Below the pieces are notes generated by a model. The model searched no databases. It worked only from the letters and a program-made list of their open reading frames with translations, and was not told where the DNA came from. This document shows positions 1-7,906 of a DNA stretch of 64,000 nt, piece after piece. Location of the stretch: NCBI RefSeq assembly GCF_020622345.1, contig NZ_JACNMO010000015.1:1-64000 (forward strand), written 5' to 3'. A program made the translations under genes and the position numbers. Within the stretch, counting starts at the first letter, position 1. Each line of letters starts with the position of its first letter. The stretch is from Roseobacter weihaiensis (lineage in GTDB: Bacteria; Pseudomonadota; Alphaproteobacteria; Rhodobacterales; Rhodobacteraceae).

Positions 1-80
1 AAGACGTGCTTGCCATCGGCATCAATCACGCAAACGGCCACAGATCGTAGCGACACGTCCAAACCCACATAGTAATCCAT
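1..80 (-). CDS. IS110-family transposase, N-terminal fragment (cut by window edge)
   Basis: Only the first 26 codons are in the window; the rest lies to the left. The translation opens MDYYVGLDVSLRSVAVCVID, the usual first strand of the RuvC-like DEDD nuclease domain of IS110-family recombinases, with Asp8 in the expected position of the first catalytic acidic residue. The ATG is at 78-80 and a purine-rich GAGGAGAAC lies just before it, a good ribosome binding site. The family inserts DNA without terminal inverted repeats, guided by an RNA made from the element's own end. The gene reads away from lhr. Whether it is intact cannot be judged from this window. Confidence 0.8.
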   Translation of the reverse strand, partial: MDYYVGLDVSLRSVAVCVIDADGKHV

Positions 81-296
81 CTCGTTCTCCTCAGGTTGCA
101 GTAATCACCGCAACTCTATCGAGAACCCAACCCAGCCATCAGGCCAGCCCGATTACTCATGCTATGTCCCGCCAAGCAATCAAATGCGGACATCCTAACA
201 AAGAAGCAAAAAAGGTGCGAGGAGGCATCGGTCTCCTACCGCACGTGCATCGGTTTCGAGGCTGGCTTACCGCATCCGCCGCGCTAAACTTCGTGT
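1..296 (-). mobile_element. Partial IS110-type element end with structured noncoding segment; right boundary unknown
   Basis: The roughly 215 bp between the transposase start and the lhr start have no convincing gene. In IS110-group elements the noncoding stretch upstream of the transposase encodes the bridge RNA that specifies target and donor, so this is where one would be expected. Two stem-loops are visible: GTTGC/GCAAC at 95-99 and 110-114, and a longer one at 215-244 (GTGCG-AGGAG pairing with CTCCT-CGCAC, with a 2-nt bulge). The outer limit of the element cannot be set by eye, because IS110 elements lack obvious inverted repeats, and part of this DNA may be the native lhr upstream region. 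Confidence 0.45.
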
Positions 297-2750
297 ATGC
301 GCGCACTTCCTATCTCATTCCACGACTGGTTCGCCTCAAAGGGATGGTCGATCCACCCCCATCAGCAACAGATGCTGGACCGGGCCGATGCGGCGGCCTT
401 GCTGCTGATCGCCCCCACCGGGGGCGGCAAGACACTGGCGGGCTTCCTGCCCACGCTCGTGGATCTGGCGGAGGCCCCGCGCGACGGGTTGCACACGCTT
501 TATATCTCGCCGCTCAAGGCCCTGGCGGCGGATATCAGGCGCAACCTGACCACGCCGGTGACCGAAATCGGCCTGCCGATCCGCATCGAGGACCGCACCG
601 GCGACACGCCCGCCAGCCGCAAGAAGCGGCAACGCGCCGACCCGCCGCATATCATGCTGACCACGCCCGAAAGCCTCGCCCTGCTGACGAGCTACGAGGA
701 TGCACCGCGTATCTTCCAAGGGCTCAAGCGGGTTGTGGTCGATGAAATCCATGCCTTGGCCGACTCCAAACGCGGGGACCAGCTGATGCTGGCCCTGGGT
801 CGGTTGCAGCGGCTCTGCCCCGACCTGCGACGGGTGGGCCTGTCGGCCACGGTCGAGGACCCTGCCGCCATCGCACGCCAGCTTGCCCGCCACCCTGATC
901 CTTGCGATATCCTGATGGCGGACCCCGGTCCTGCGCCCGATATCGCCATGCTCACCACCGCCGAGCCGCCACCCTGGTCGGGTGGCAACGCTGCCTATGC
1001 GATCCCGGCGGTGCTGACGGCTGTCAAGGCCCACAAGACCACGCTGATCTTTCACAACACCCGCGCGCAGGCCGAGATTTTCTTTCACAATCTGTGGCTT
1101 GCAAACGATGAAGGGTTGCCGATCGGAATCCACCACGGCTCCCTCGACCGGGTGCAGCGGGAGCGGGTTGAGGCGGCGATGGTGCGCGGTGACCTGCGGG
1201 CCATTGTCTGCACCGGCAGCCTTGATCTGGGGATCGACTGGGGGGACGTGGACCTTGTGATCCAGATCGGGGCCCCCAAAAACGTCAAGCGGCTCGTGCA
1301 ACGGATCGGGCGGGCCAACCACCGCTACAACGCACCGTCCAAGGCGCTGCTTGTCCCGGCCAACCGGTTCGAGGTGGTTGAATGCCACGCCGCCCTCGAT
1401 GCGGTGCGGGCGGGCACCCTGGATGGCGATCCGCGGGGGGCGGGCCCACGGGATGTGCTCTGCCAGCATATCCTGATCACCGCCTGCGCAGGCCCGTTCG
1501 ACGCCAATGCGCTTTATGACGAAGTGCGCACCGTTGGGGCCTATGCGGGTCTGAGCCGGGCGGCTTTTGACGCCTGTCTCGATTTTTGTGCAACCGGCGG
1601 CTATGCCTTGCGCGCCTACGACCAATGGCAGCGGCTTGTGCAACGCCCCGAGGACACCTGGCAGTTGCGCGACCCCAGGGCCACCCGTCAGATCCGCATG
1701 AACATCGGCACCATCCAGGATACGGATACGCTGAAAGTGCGGTTGCGGCGCAGCCGGGGGGGCAAGCCGCTGGGCGAGATCGAAGAGGGTTTCGCCGCCA
1801 CATTGACCCCCGGCGATACCTTTCTGATCGGCGGGCAGATCGTGCGCTACGAGGGGCTGCGCGACATGACGGTGGAGGTCAGTCGCAACGCGGCCAAAAA
1901 ACCCAAGGTGGCCACCTTTCTGGGGACAAAATTCGCCACCTCCACACAGTTGAGTGCGCGCGTTATCGAAATCTTTCAACAAGACGACTGGTCCGATCTG
2001 CCGGGTCACACCGCAGAATGGCTCGGCCTGCAACGCAGCCGCAGCCAATTGCCAAAACCCGGACGGCTGCTGATTGAGAGCTTTCCACATGATGGCCGCG
2101 AACAGACGGTGTTTTACGGTTTTGCCGGGCGCAATGGGCATCAAACCCTTGGCCTGCTGCTGACCAAACGGATGGAGGAGATGGGGCTCGACCCGCTGGG
2201 GTTTGTGGCAACCGACTACGCCACCTTGATCTGGGGGTTGAAACGGCTGCAGGATCCGGCGCCGCTGTTTGATCTTGCGGCGCTGGAAGACGGGATGGAC
2301 ACCTGGCTGGCCGGGAACGCTGTGATGAAGCGGACCTTTCGCGCCAGCGCCACCATCGCAGGCCTCATTCAGCGCAACACACCCTCGGCGCGCAAGACCG
2401 GGCGACAGGCCACCTTCAGCTCGGATATTCTCTACGACACCTTGCAGAAATACGACCCCAACCACCTGCTGTTGCAGATCACCCGCGAAGAAGCGCTGCG
2501 CGGGCTCGTGGATTTTGGCCGCATCCGGGAAATGGCCGAACGGGTGGCCGGGCGGATCGACCATCTGACCCTGCCGCGGGTGAGCCCGCTTGCAGCCCCC
2601 ATGCTGCTGGAAATGGGGCGCGTGCCCGTCAAAGGGGCCGCCGAGGAAAAGCTGTTGGCGGAAGAAGCCGCGCGCCTGATGGAGACAGCCGGTCTTGCCC
2701 AGATCACGCCGCCGCCCAGCGACAAACCGAAGTGGCGGGTGGGGTGGTGA
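297..2750 (+). CDS. lhr: Lhr-type, ligase-associated DEXH-box ATP-dependent helicase
   Basis: 817 residues. The superfamily 2 helicase signatures are in order: Walker A APTGGGKT at 39-46, TTPES at about 122-126, the DEIH box at 149-152, motif III GLSATV at 181-186, and QRIGRANHR in the second RecA domain. A long Lhr-specific C-terminal region follows. Lhr-core helicases move 3'-5' on single-stranded DNA and take part in DNA-damage responses; this subfamily is usually encoded with an ATP-dependent ligase, an exonuclease and PdeM. Only pdeM follows here. The expected upstream partners are absent from the window and an IS110 end sits there instead. There is no strong ribosome binding site at the ATG, so the start is reasonable but not certain. 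Confidence 0.9.
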   Translation: MRALPISFHDWFASKGWSIHPHQQQMLDRADAAALLLIAPTGGGKTLAGFLPTLVDLAEAPRDGLHTLYISPLKALAADIRRNLTTPVTEIGLPIRIEDRTGDTPASRKKRQRADPPHIMLTTPESLALLTSYEDAPRIFQGLKRVVVDEIHALADSKRGDQLMLALGRLQRLCPDLRRVGLSATVEDPAAIARQLARHPDPCDILMADPGPAPDIAMLTTAEPPPWSGGNAAYAIPAVLTAVKAHKTTLIFHNTRAQAEIFFHNLWLANDEGLPIGIHHGSLDRVQRERVEAAMVRGDLRAIVCTGSLDLGIDWGDVDLVIQIGAPKNVKRLVQRIGRANHRYNAPSKALLVPANRFEVVECHAALDAVRAGTLDGDPRGAGPRDVLCQHILITACAGPFDANALYDEVRTVGAYAGLSRAAFDACLDFCATGGYALRAYDQWQRLVQRPEDTWQLRDPRATRQIRMNIGTIQDTDTLKVRLRRSRGGKPLGEIEEGFAATLTPGDTFLIGGQIVRYEGLRDMTVEVSRNAAKKPKVATFLGTKFATSTQLSARVIEIFQQDDWSDLPGHTAEWLGLQRSRSQLPKPGRLLIESFPHDGREQTVFYGFAGRNGHQTLGLLLTKRMEEMGLDPLGFVATDYATLIWGLKRLQDPAPLFDLAALEDGMDTWLAGNAVMKRTFRASATIAGLIQRNTPSARKTGRQATFSSDILYDTLQKYDPNHLLLQITREEALRGLVDFGRIREMAERVAGRIDHLTLPRVSPLAAPMLLEMGRVPVKGAAEEKLLAEEAARLMETAGLAQITPPPSDKPKWRVGW

Positions 2751-2764
2751 CCCCTTGCCAACCC

Positions 2765-2793
2765 GGAGGGAATGCGTAATGAACAAATCATGA
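2765..2793 (+). promoter_or_regulatory. Ribosome binding site with a 4-codon leader frame overlapping the pdeM start
   Basis: GGAGGG at 2765-2770 is only 1 nt from the in-frame ATG at 2772 and 19 nt from the ATG at 2790, but ideally spaced (8 nt) from an out-of-frame ATG at 2779. That ATG opens MNKS-stop, and its TGA (2791-2793) overlaps the ATG at 2790. Ribosomes may load on this mini-frame and restart at pdeM. This is a reading of spacing alone. Confidence 0.4.
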
Positions 2794-3452
2794 ACTGCCA
2801 TAATTTTTCATTCTGCGACGCGGCCCTCAAGGCGATGCCATCCGGTGCGCTCTGGTGGCCAGCGGAGGAATTGCTCTGTGTCTCGGACCTGCATCTGGGC
2901 AAATCGGAACGGGTCGCCCGGCGGTCCGGCCAATCGCTGCCGCCCTACGAGACGCGCGATACGCTGACGCGGCTTGGCAGCGACCTTGACGCCACCAACG
3001 CGCGCAAGGTGATCTGCCTCGGGGACAGTTTCGACGATCTGACGGCTGCCCAAAGCCTGTCCGAGGACGAACGGCTCTGGATCGCCAGATTGCAGGCGGG
3101 CCGGCACTGGATCTGGATCGAAGGCAACCACGATCCGGGACCGGTCGAATTTGCCGGCGAGCACCTGCAACAGCTAACGCTGCAGTCCCTGACGTTCCGC
3201 CATATCGCGGAGACCTGCGGGCAGGGCGAGGTATCCGGCCATTATCACCCCAAGGTGCGCGTCGCGACCCGTGGGCGCCTGATTTCCCGCCCTGCGTTTC
3301 TGGTCGACGCCGCCCGGCTCATTCTGCCCGCCTACGGCACCTATACCGGCGGGCTGACCAGCGACGCCGCGCGCCTCAGCCAGATCATGCAGCCAAAAGC
3401 GCTTGCCATTCTGACCGGTCCGAGGCCCACTTGCGTGCCAATGCCACGTTAG
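2790..3452 (+). CDS. pdeM: Ligase-associated DNA damage response endonuclease PdeM (metallophosphoesterase)
   Basis: 220 residues from the ATG at 2790. A calcineurin-like metallophosphoesterase with all the metal-binding blocks: SDLHLGK near the N-terminus, LGDSFDD, EGNHDPGP and SGHYHPK. PdeM proteins are predicted nucleases that travel with Lhr helicase, ATP-dependent ligase and an exonuclease in proteobacteria. The gene follows lhr by 39 nt and is probably co-transcribed with it. An alternative in-frame start at 2772 would add six residues (MRNEQI) but has a ribosome binding site only 1 nt away. The start at 2790 gives the N-terminus MNCHNFSFC, which fits the family better. Confidence 0.88.
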   Translation: MNCHNFSFCDAALKAMPSGALWWPAEELLCVSDLHLGKSERVARRSGQSLPPYETRDTLTRLGSDLDATNARKVICLGDSFDDLTAAQSLSEDERLWIARLQAGRHWIWIEGNHDPGPVEFAGEHLQQLTLQSLTFRHIAETCGQGEVSGHYHPKVRVATRGRLISRPAFLVDAARLILPAYGTYTGGLTSDAARLSQIMQPKALAILTGPRPTCVPMPR

Positions 3453-3461
3453 GACACGCCG

Positions 3462-3881
3462 ATGGACGCCGCCGTAAAAGACCGTATTCACCAGAGTTTC
3501 AACGCGCAGAGCATGATGCAGACGCTCGGCGCGGAGCTTGCCGGGATTGCTGAAGGTCAGGTCACGATCAAAGCGCCCATTCTGCCGGGCAGCCTGCAAC
3601 AACAGGGGTTTGGGCACGCCGGGCTGACCTTTGCCATCGGCGACAGCGCGGCGGGCTACGCAGCACTCACGGGTATACCGCTCGAGATGGAAGTCGTAAC
3701 CGCCGAGATCAAGATCAACCTGCTGGCCCCGGCAAGGGGCGACTACCTGCTGGCCAAGGGCCGGGTTCTCAAATCAGGCCGCCGGTTGGTGGTCGTGGCA
3801 GCGGATGTCTATGCCGTAACAAACGATCGGGACGTTCCGATCGCGGTGCTGCAGGGCACGATGATGCCTGTGGCCCGCTAG
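3462..3881 (+). CDS. PaaI-family hotdog thioesterase
   Basis: 139 residues, the size of a single hotdog-fold subunit. The GFGHAGLTFAIGDSAAGYAAL stretch matches the active-site loop and central helix of PaaI/YdiI-type acyl-CoA thioesterases, where HGG(x)nD-like residues hold the thioester. The substrate is probably a small or aromatic acyl-CoA but cannot be named. The gene starts 9 nt after pdeM and may belong to the same transcript, although no functional link to DNA repair is obvious. It converges with folD, with only 2 nt between the stop codons and no terminator visible. Confidence 0.82.
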   Translation: MDAAVKDRIHQSFNAQSMMQTLGAELAGIAEGQVTIKAPILPGSLQQQGFGHAGLTFAIGDSAAGYAALTGIPLEMEVVTAEIKINLLAPARGDYLLAKGRVLKSGRRLVVVAADVYAVTNDRDVPIAVLQGTMMPVAR

Positions 3882-3883
3882 GG

Positions 3884-4786
3884 TCAGGCGGTCAGCCCTT
3901 CGGGCTCCTCCAGCCTGTTGGCGCGACAGCAGGCAGTCACGGTATTGGCCAAGAGGCAGGCGATGGTCATGGGCCCGACACCGCCCGGCACCGGTGTGAT
4001 CGCGCCCGCGACGGCCGCACAGCTTTCAAAATCCGCGTCCCCGACAAGCCGTGTCTTGCCCTCGCCTTTCTCCGGCGCGTCGAGACGGTTGATGCCCACA
4101 TCGATGACCGTGGCCCCCGGTTTGATCCAGTCCCCCGGCACCATCTCGGGGCGACCAACAGCCGCCACGACGATATCGGCGCGGCGCACCACATCGGCCA
4201 GATCCTTGGTGCGGCTATGCGCAATGGTCACCGTGCAGCTATCGCCCAGCAGCAACTGCGCCATGGGCTTACCCACGATGTTCGACCGGCCAATCACCAC
4301 CGCGTCCATCCCCGACAGCGACCCGTGATGGTCCCGCAGCATCATCAGACAGCCCAGCGGTGTGCAGGGCACCATGCTCTTCTGCCCCGTCCCCAACAGG
4401 CCCACATTCGAGATGTGAAACCCATCCACGTCCTTTTCCGGCGCAATAGCGTTGATCACCATGTCTTCATCCAGATGGTCAGGAAGAGGTAATTGCACAA
4501 GGATTCCGTGGATTTCAGGATCATTGTTCAGCTGGTTGATGACCGCCAGAAGGTCCTCTTGCGCGGTGGAGACATCCAGCTTGTGCTCGACCGATTTCAT
4601 CCCGACCTCGACCGTCTGCTTGCCTTTGGAGCGCACATAGACCTGACTTGCGGGGTCTTCTCCCACCAGGACGACCGCCAGGCCAGGGGTGATCCCATGA
4701 TCCGCTTTCAGACGCGCAACATGCTCTGCGACCTGGGTCCGCACGCGCCCGGCAAAGGCTTTTCCATCGATGAGGGTAGCTGACAT
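3884..4786 (-). CDS. folD: Bifunctional methylenetetrahydrofolate dehydrogenase / methenyltetrahydrofolate cyclohydrolase
   Basis: 300 residues, typical for FolD. It interconverts 5,10-methylene-THF, 5,10-methenyl-THF and 10-formyl-THF in the cytosol using NADP. The catalytic YVRSKGK block is at 50-56 with the essential lysine at 54, the cofactor site shows [14 protein letters not shown], and the C-terminal PGGVGPMT signature is present. It is the last gene of the leftward set fhs - unknown secreted protein - folD. The 13-nt gap to the preceding gene supports co-transcription, which places both THF one-carbon enzymes under common control. Confidence 0.97.
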   Translation of the reverse strand: MSATLIDGKAFAGRVRTQVAEHVARLKADHGITPGLAVVLVGEDPASQVYVRSKGKQTVEVGMKSVEHKLDVSTAQEDLLAVINQLNNDPEIHGILVQLPLPDHLDEDMVINAIAPEKDVDGFHISNVGLLGTGQKSMVPCTPLGCLMMLRDHHGSLSGMDAVVIGRSNIVGKPMAQLLLGDSCTVTIAHSRTKDLADVVRRADIVVAAVGRPEMVPGDWIKPGATVIDVGINRLDAPEKGEGKTRLVGDADFESCAAVAGAITPVPGGVGPMTIACLLANTVTACCRANRLEEPEGLTA

Positions 4787-4799
4787 TTAGTGTTTCCTG

Positions 4800-5273
4800 T
4801 TATCTTACAAAATTAACCCGGTGGGCCCAGTTCTGTCCGTCGCTGATGATGAGCTCATCAAAGGCCATCAGTTGCAGCAGATCGTAGAAAGTGGCGACGT
4901 ATTGCAGGTCCTCCTGCCGGAAATAGCCACCCCGGCGCACGCTGACGGTCAGTTGGGCCAGAATGGCGCGTGCGCGGTAAATCGTTGAAAAAACCTCGTC
5001 ATCAAGGGCAACCAGGATCAGCGTCTTTGCCCCCTCGCCCTTGGTGAAAAACACAAATCGCGGGCTTTCAGGCGCTTCGAGCTGGGCGGTGGTCAGAACG
5101 TTCACAAAATCGATCCGGACAGTCTTGTCGGCCCCTTCCGAGCTGCGCACCATGCGATCAAACGTCTCGTCGGTGGTCACCTCGGGGTAGTAATACCCGA
5201 CGTAGCGGTCTTGCGCGGCAACAGGTGAAGCGAGAACAAGGCTTAGTAAAACTGCAAAGACTCTGGTCATCAT
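4800..5273 (-). CDS. Conserved secreted protein of unknown function between fhs and folD
   Basis: 157 residues. The start at 5273 is favoured by AGAGGAAAAC directly upstream and by the N-terminus MMTRVFAVLLSLVLASPVAA, a textbook Sec signal peptide with cleavage after AQ or AA; a longer frame reaching 5354 has no such support. The mature part begins DRYVGYYYPEV and looks like a small soluble alpha/beta domain with no motif I can assign. Similar exported proteins occur in other Roseobacter-group bacteria. Its place inside a one-carbon operon is unexplained, because the neighbours are cytosolic enzymes and this product should be periplasmic. Confidence 0.75.
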   Translation of the reverse strand: MMTRVFAVLLSLVLASPVAAQDRYVGYYYPEVTTDETFDRMVRSSEGADKTVRIDFVNVLTTAQLEAPESPRFVFFTKGEGAKTLILVALDDEVFSTIYRARAILAQLTVSVRRGGYFRQEDLQYVATFYDLLQLMAFDELIISDGQNWAHRVNFVR

Positions 5274-5317
5274 GTTTTCCTCTTCTGGATCATGCGCACA
5301 GCTTGCGAGCAGTTTAG

Positions 5318-5344
5318 GCAGAGGGCAAGCGATTTGCCCTCTGC
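5318..5344 (-). terminator. Stem-loop between fhs and the downstream secreted protein gene
   Basis: A perfect 11-bp stem, GCAGAGGGCAA at 5318-5328 with TTGCCCTCTGC at 5334-5344, and a 5-nt loop. It lies 25 nt past the fhs stop codon in the direction of transcription. No U-tract follows on the minus strand, so it may stabilise the fhs 3' end or partly attenuate transcription rather than terminate it fully. Confidence 0.45.
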
Positions 5345-5368
5345 ATCCCGGCAATCAGACCGGCAGCC

Positions 5369-7045
5369 TCAGAACAGACCTTCCACATCGCCGTCGGCAT
5401 TCAGTTTGATCGCTTCGGCGGAAGGAACGCGCGGCAGACCTGGCATGGTCATGATCTCGCCGCAGATGGCAACCACGAAACCCGCTCCGGCGCTCAGACG
5501 CACTTCGCGCACAGGAATGTCAAAGCCGGTTGGCGCGCCACGCTCATTGGGGTCGGTGGTAAAGCTGTATTGCGTCTTGGCCATACAGACCGGCAGGCTT
5601 CCATAGCCCTGATCTTCCCAATCCTTCAACTGAGTGAGGATCTTCTGATCCATCACCGCGGCATCGGCGCGGTAGATCTTGGTCGCAATCGTGTTGATCT
5701 TGTCGGCCAGGCTCATCTCGTCAGGGTAGATCGGCGCAAAATCGGCCTCACCCTTCTCGATGGTGTCGACCACCTTGGTCGCCAGATCGGCGGACCCTTC
5801 GGAACCCAGTTCCCAGTGGCGCGACAGCACCGCTTCCGATCCTTGCCCGGCCACGTAGTCCTTGACCGCCTGCACCTCGGCATCGGTATCGGTGACGAAA
5901 TGGTTGATCGCCACAACCACCGGCACGCCAAAGCTCTTCACGTTCTCGATGTGACGGCCCAGGTTCGCACAGCCGTTCTGCACCGCCTCCACGTTTTCCG
6001 CGCCGAGGTCCGCCTTGGCCACGCCGCCGTTCATCTTCATCGCACGCACGGTGGCCACGACCACCACGCAGGAGGGCGCGAGGCCTGCCTTGCGGCACTT
6101 GATGTTGAGGAACTTCTCGGCTCCGAGGTCCGCGCCAAAGCCCGCTTCGGTCACAACGTAATCGGCCAGTTTCAGTGCCGTGGTGGTGGCGATCACCGAA
6201 TTACATCCATGCGCGATATTGGCAAATGGACCGCCGTGCACGAAGGCGGGGTTGTTTTCGAGTGTCTGTACGAGGTTGGGCTGCATCGCATCCTTGAGCA
6301 GCACGGTCATCGCACCATCCGCCTTGATGTCACGGGCATAGACAGGGCTACGGTCACGGCGGTAGGCCACGATCATGTCGCCCAGACGTTTTTGCAGATC
6401 ATCGAGGTCTTTGGACAGACAGAGGATCGCCATCACCTCGGAAGCCACGGTGATGTCAAAACCCGTTTCACGCGGGAAGCCATTGGCCACGCCCCCAAGA
6501 GAGGTGGTGATCTGACGCAATGCGCGGTCGTTCATGTCTACCACGCGACGCCAGACAACGCGCCGGGTGTCGATTTCAAGGCTGTTGCCCCAGTAGATGT
6601 GGTTGTCGATCATCGCGCTCAGCAACGAGTGCGCAGAGGTAATCGCGTGGAAGTCGCCGGTGAAATGCAGGTTCATCTCTTCCATCGGCACGACCTGAGC
6701 GTGCCCGCCACCCGCCGCGCCGCCCTTCATGCCAAAGTTCGGGCCAAGAGAGGCTTCGCGGATGCAGACCGCCGCCTTTTTACCGATGCGGTTGAGGCCA
6801 TCGCCCAGCCCCACGGTGGTTGTGGTCTTACCCTCGCCCGCCGGCGTCGGGTTGATCGCGGTCACAAGAATCAGCTTGCCGTTTTCATTGCCCTGCACGG
6901 AGTTGATGAAGCTCTGCGACACCTTGGCCTTGTCGTGGCCGTAGGGCAGCAGATCATCGCTGGAAATGCCCAGTTTGGTGCCGATCTCCTGGATCGGCAG
7001 CTTGTTTGCTGCGCGCGCAATTTCGATATCGGTTTTGTAAGCCAT
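5369..7045 (-). CDS. fhs: Formate-tetrahydrofolate ligase
   Basis: 558 residues, the standard length. It makes 10-formyl-THF from formate, THF and ATP. The nucleotide-binding loop TPAGEGKTT is at about 67-75, and the family blocks [21 protein letters not shown] and [19 protein letters not shown] are intact. The start at 7045 ([10 protein letters not shown]) is chosen because AGGGGA lies 9 nt before it; an upstream ATG at 7159 would add 38 unlikely residues. With folD two genes downstream this forms a reversible formate to methylene-THF route. In marine Roseobacters such a route serves oxidation or assimilation of C1 units from methylated compounds; that role here is inference. Confidence 0.97.
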   Translation of the reverse strand: MAYKTDIEIARAANKLPIQEIGTKLGISSDDLLPYGHDKAKVSQSFINSVQGNENGKLILVTAINPTPAGEGKTTTTVGLGDGLNRIGKKAAVCIREASLGPNFGMKGGAAGGGHAQVVPMEEMNLHFTGDFHAITSAHSLLSAMIDNHIYWGNSLEIDTRRVVWRRVVDMNDRALRQITTSLGGVANGFPRETGFDITVASEVMAILCLSKDLDDLQKRLGDMIVAYRRDRSPVYARDIKADGAMTVLLKDAMQPNLVQTLENNPAFVHGGPFANIAHGCNSVIATTTALKLADYVVTEAGFGADLGAEKFLNIKCRKAGLAPSCVVVVATVRAMKMNGGVAKADLGAENVEAVQNGCANLGRHIENVKSFGVPVVVAINHFVTDTDAEVQAVKDYVAGQGSEAVLSRHWELGSEGSADLATKVVDTIEKGEADFAPIYPDEMSLADKINTIATKIYRADAAVMDQKILTQLKDWEDQGYGSLPVCMAKTQYSFTTDPNERGAPTGFDIPVREVRLSAGAGFVVAICGEIMTMPGLPRVPSAEAIKLNADGDVEGLF

Positions 7046-7172
7046 GAAAGAATCCCCTGAACATGCCGCATGGGCTTTGGTGCCACCGTCTGCATACAGG
7101 GGTGCCCTACCGCCCAAGAAGGGCATTTCCGACATTTTCAAAGCATGTTGCGGCGACAAACGGCTCTGGCGT

Positions 7173-7189
7173 TTCGTTTCGGAAACGAA
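7173..7189. promoter_or_regulatory. 17-bp perfect palindrome upstream of fhs, possible operator
   Basis: TTCGTTTCGGAAACGAA is symmetrical over 8 bp on each side of a central G. It lies in the gap between the MOSC gene, whose stop is at 7192, and the fhs start, about 128 bp before the fhs ATG. The symmetry and place suit an operator for a dimeric repressor controlling the one-carbon operon. The cognate protein is unknown. Confidence 0.4.
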
Positions 7190-7191
7190 TG

Positions 7192-7788
7192 CTACCCGCG
7201 CGCCGCCTCCAGGTGCGCCCAGACCGGTTGGTCGGGGACATGAAGGGTGATGCTGTCCCCAAGCGCCACCGGCCCTTCCCGCTCCACCCAGGCGGTGACG
7301 CCGCGACGATTTTCAGCGGCGGGTTTAAAGCGCGGCCCAAAGCCTTTGCGGTCCTTCTCGATCTCGCGACCGGGGTAGATGCAGGGGCGGTTTTCCATGT
7401 CAACCGTCAGGCTGGCACCGCTCGCGGCCTGCAAGCGGGAGGACGGCGGCACGTGAGAGAAATCCGGGATGCCCTTCACCACCATGGAGGCGCCCAACCA
7501 GGCCGGATCAAGGCTGTCGAGCCCCATGTCGGCGGCGATCCCGTCAAGCTCCTCCTGCGACAGGATCGTCAGTTGCCGCACGTTGCGGATTTCAGTGCCC
7601 TTTGGGTATTGCGCCTTGGTCCGCACACAGGCGGGTCGGGTCAGGCCGCCGTGGCACTCCCCTTCGATCCCGGCAAACCCCAGATAGACGTCGTTCAACC
7701 TCTCTGAGCGCAACGTGGTCTCGATGTCGGTGACACGGCCCAGCCAGACCACTTGGCCAGCGAAAGATGTCGGTTTCAAAGCAGGCAT
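7192..7788 (-). CDS. MOSC domain-containing protein
   Basis: 198 residues from the ATG at 7788, which has AGGAG about 10 nt upstream. The MOSC features are a beta-rich domain with a conserved central cysteine ([16 protein letters not shown]) and the [11 protein letters not shown] segment seen in YiiM- and YuaD-like proteins. MOSC proteins bind the molybdenum cofactor, carry sulfur, or reduce N-hydroxylated compounds; the stand-alone type here cannot be assigned a substrate. It lies between the ftsH terminator and fhs and reads in the same direction as fhs. The palindrome just after its stop suggests that fhs has its own promoter. Confidence 0.85.
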   Translation of the reverse strand: MPALKPTSFAGQVVWLGRVTDIETTLRSERLNDVYLGFAGIEGECHGGLTRPACVRTKAQYPKGTEIRNVRQLTILSQEELDGIAADMGLDSLDPAWLGASMVVKGIPDFSHVPPSSRLQAASGASLTVDMENRPCIYPGREIEKDRKGFGPRFKPAAENRRGVTAWVEREGPVALGDSITLHVPDQPVWAHLEAARG

Positions 7789-7848
7789 CGCGGGACACTC
7801 CTGTTGGTGATCTGGACGCAAGGATGCAAAAGGGATGCCCAAAAGAAA

Positions 7849-7881
7849 AGGCCCCGCTGCCGCGGAGCCTCATGATTTTTT
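7849..7881 (-). terminator. Rho-independent terminator of the tol-tilS-ftsH block, possibly bidirectional
   Basis: Stem AGGC-C-CCGC with GCGG-A-GCCT (7849-7857 and 7862-7870), loop TGCC and one internal mismatch. On the minus strand it is followed by a TTTTCTTTT run (7840-7848) and lies about 37 nt past the ftsH stop. A T-run at 7876-7881 would also let it work on the plus strand. Confidence 0.75.
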
Positions 7882-7906
7882 GTGACGCAGCCATCGCCAT
7901 GCCTGA

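Noticed and set aside
336-2801. Very long open frame antisense to lhr (821 codons)
   Set aside because: Composition is rich in His, Gln, Arg and Gly with no domains, a mirror of the high-GC codon bias. The lhr motifs on the plus strand are unambiguous. The same applies to long antisense frames over fhs, ruvB, the MATE gene at 48.2 kb and parE.
7046-7191. THF or glycine riboswitch upstream of fhs
   Set aside because: I could not find the core helices of either class; the palindrome at 7173-7189 is better read as a protein-binding site.
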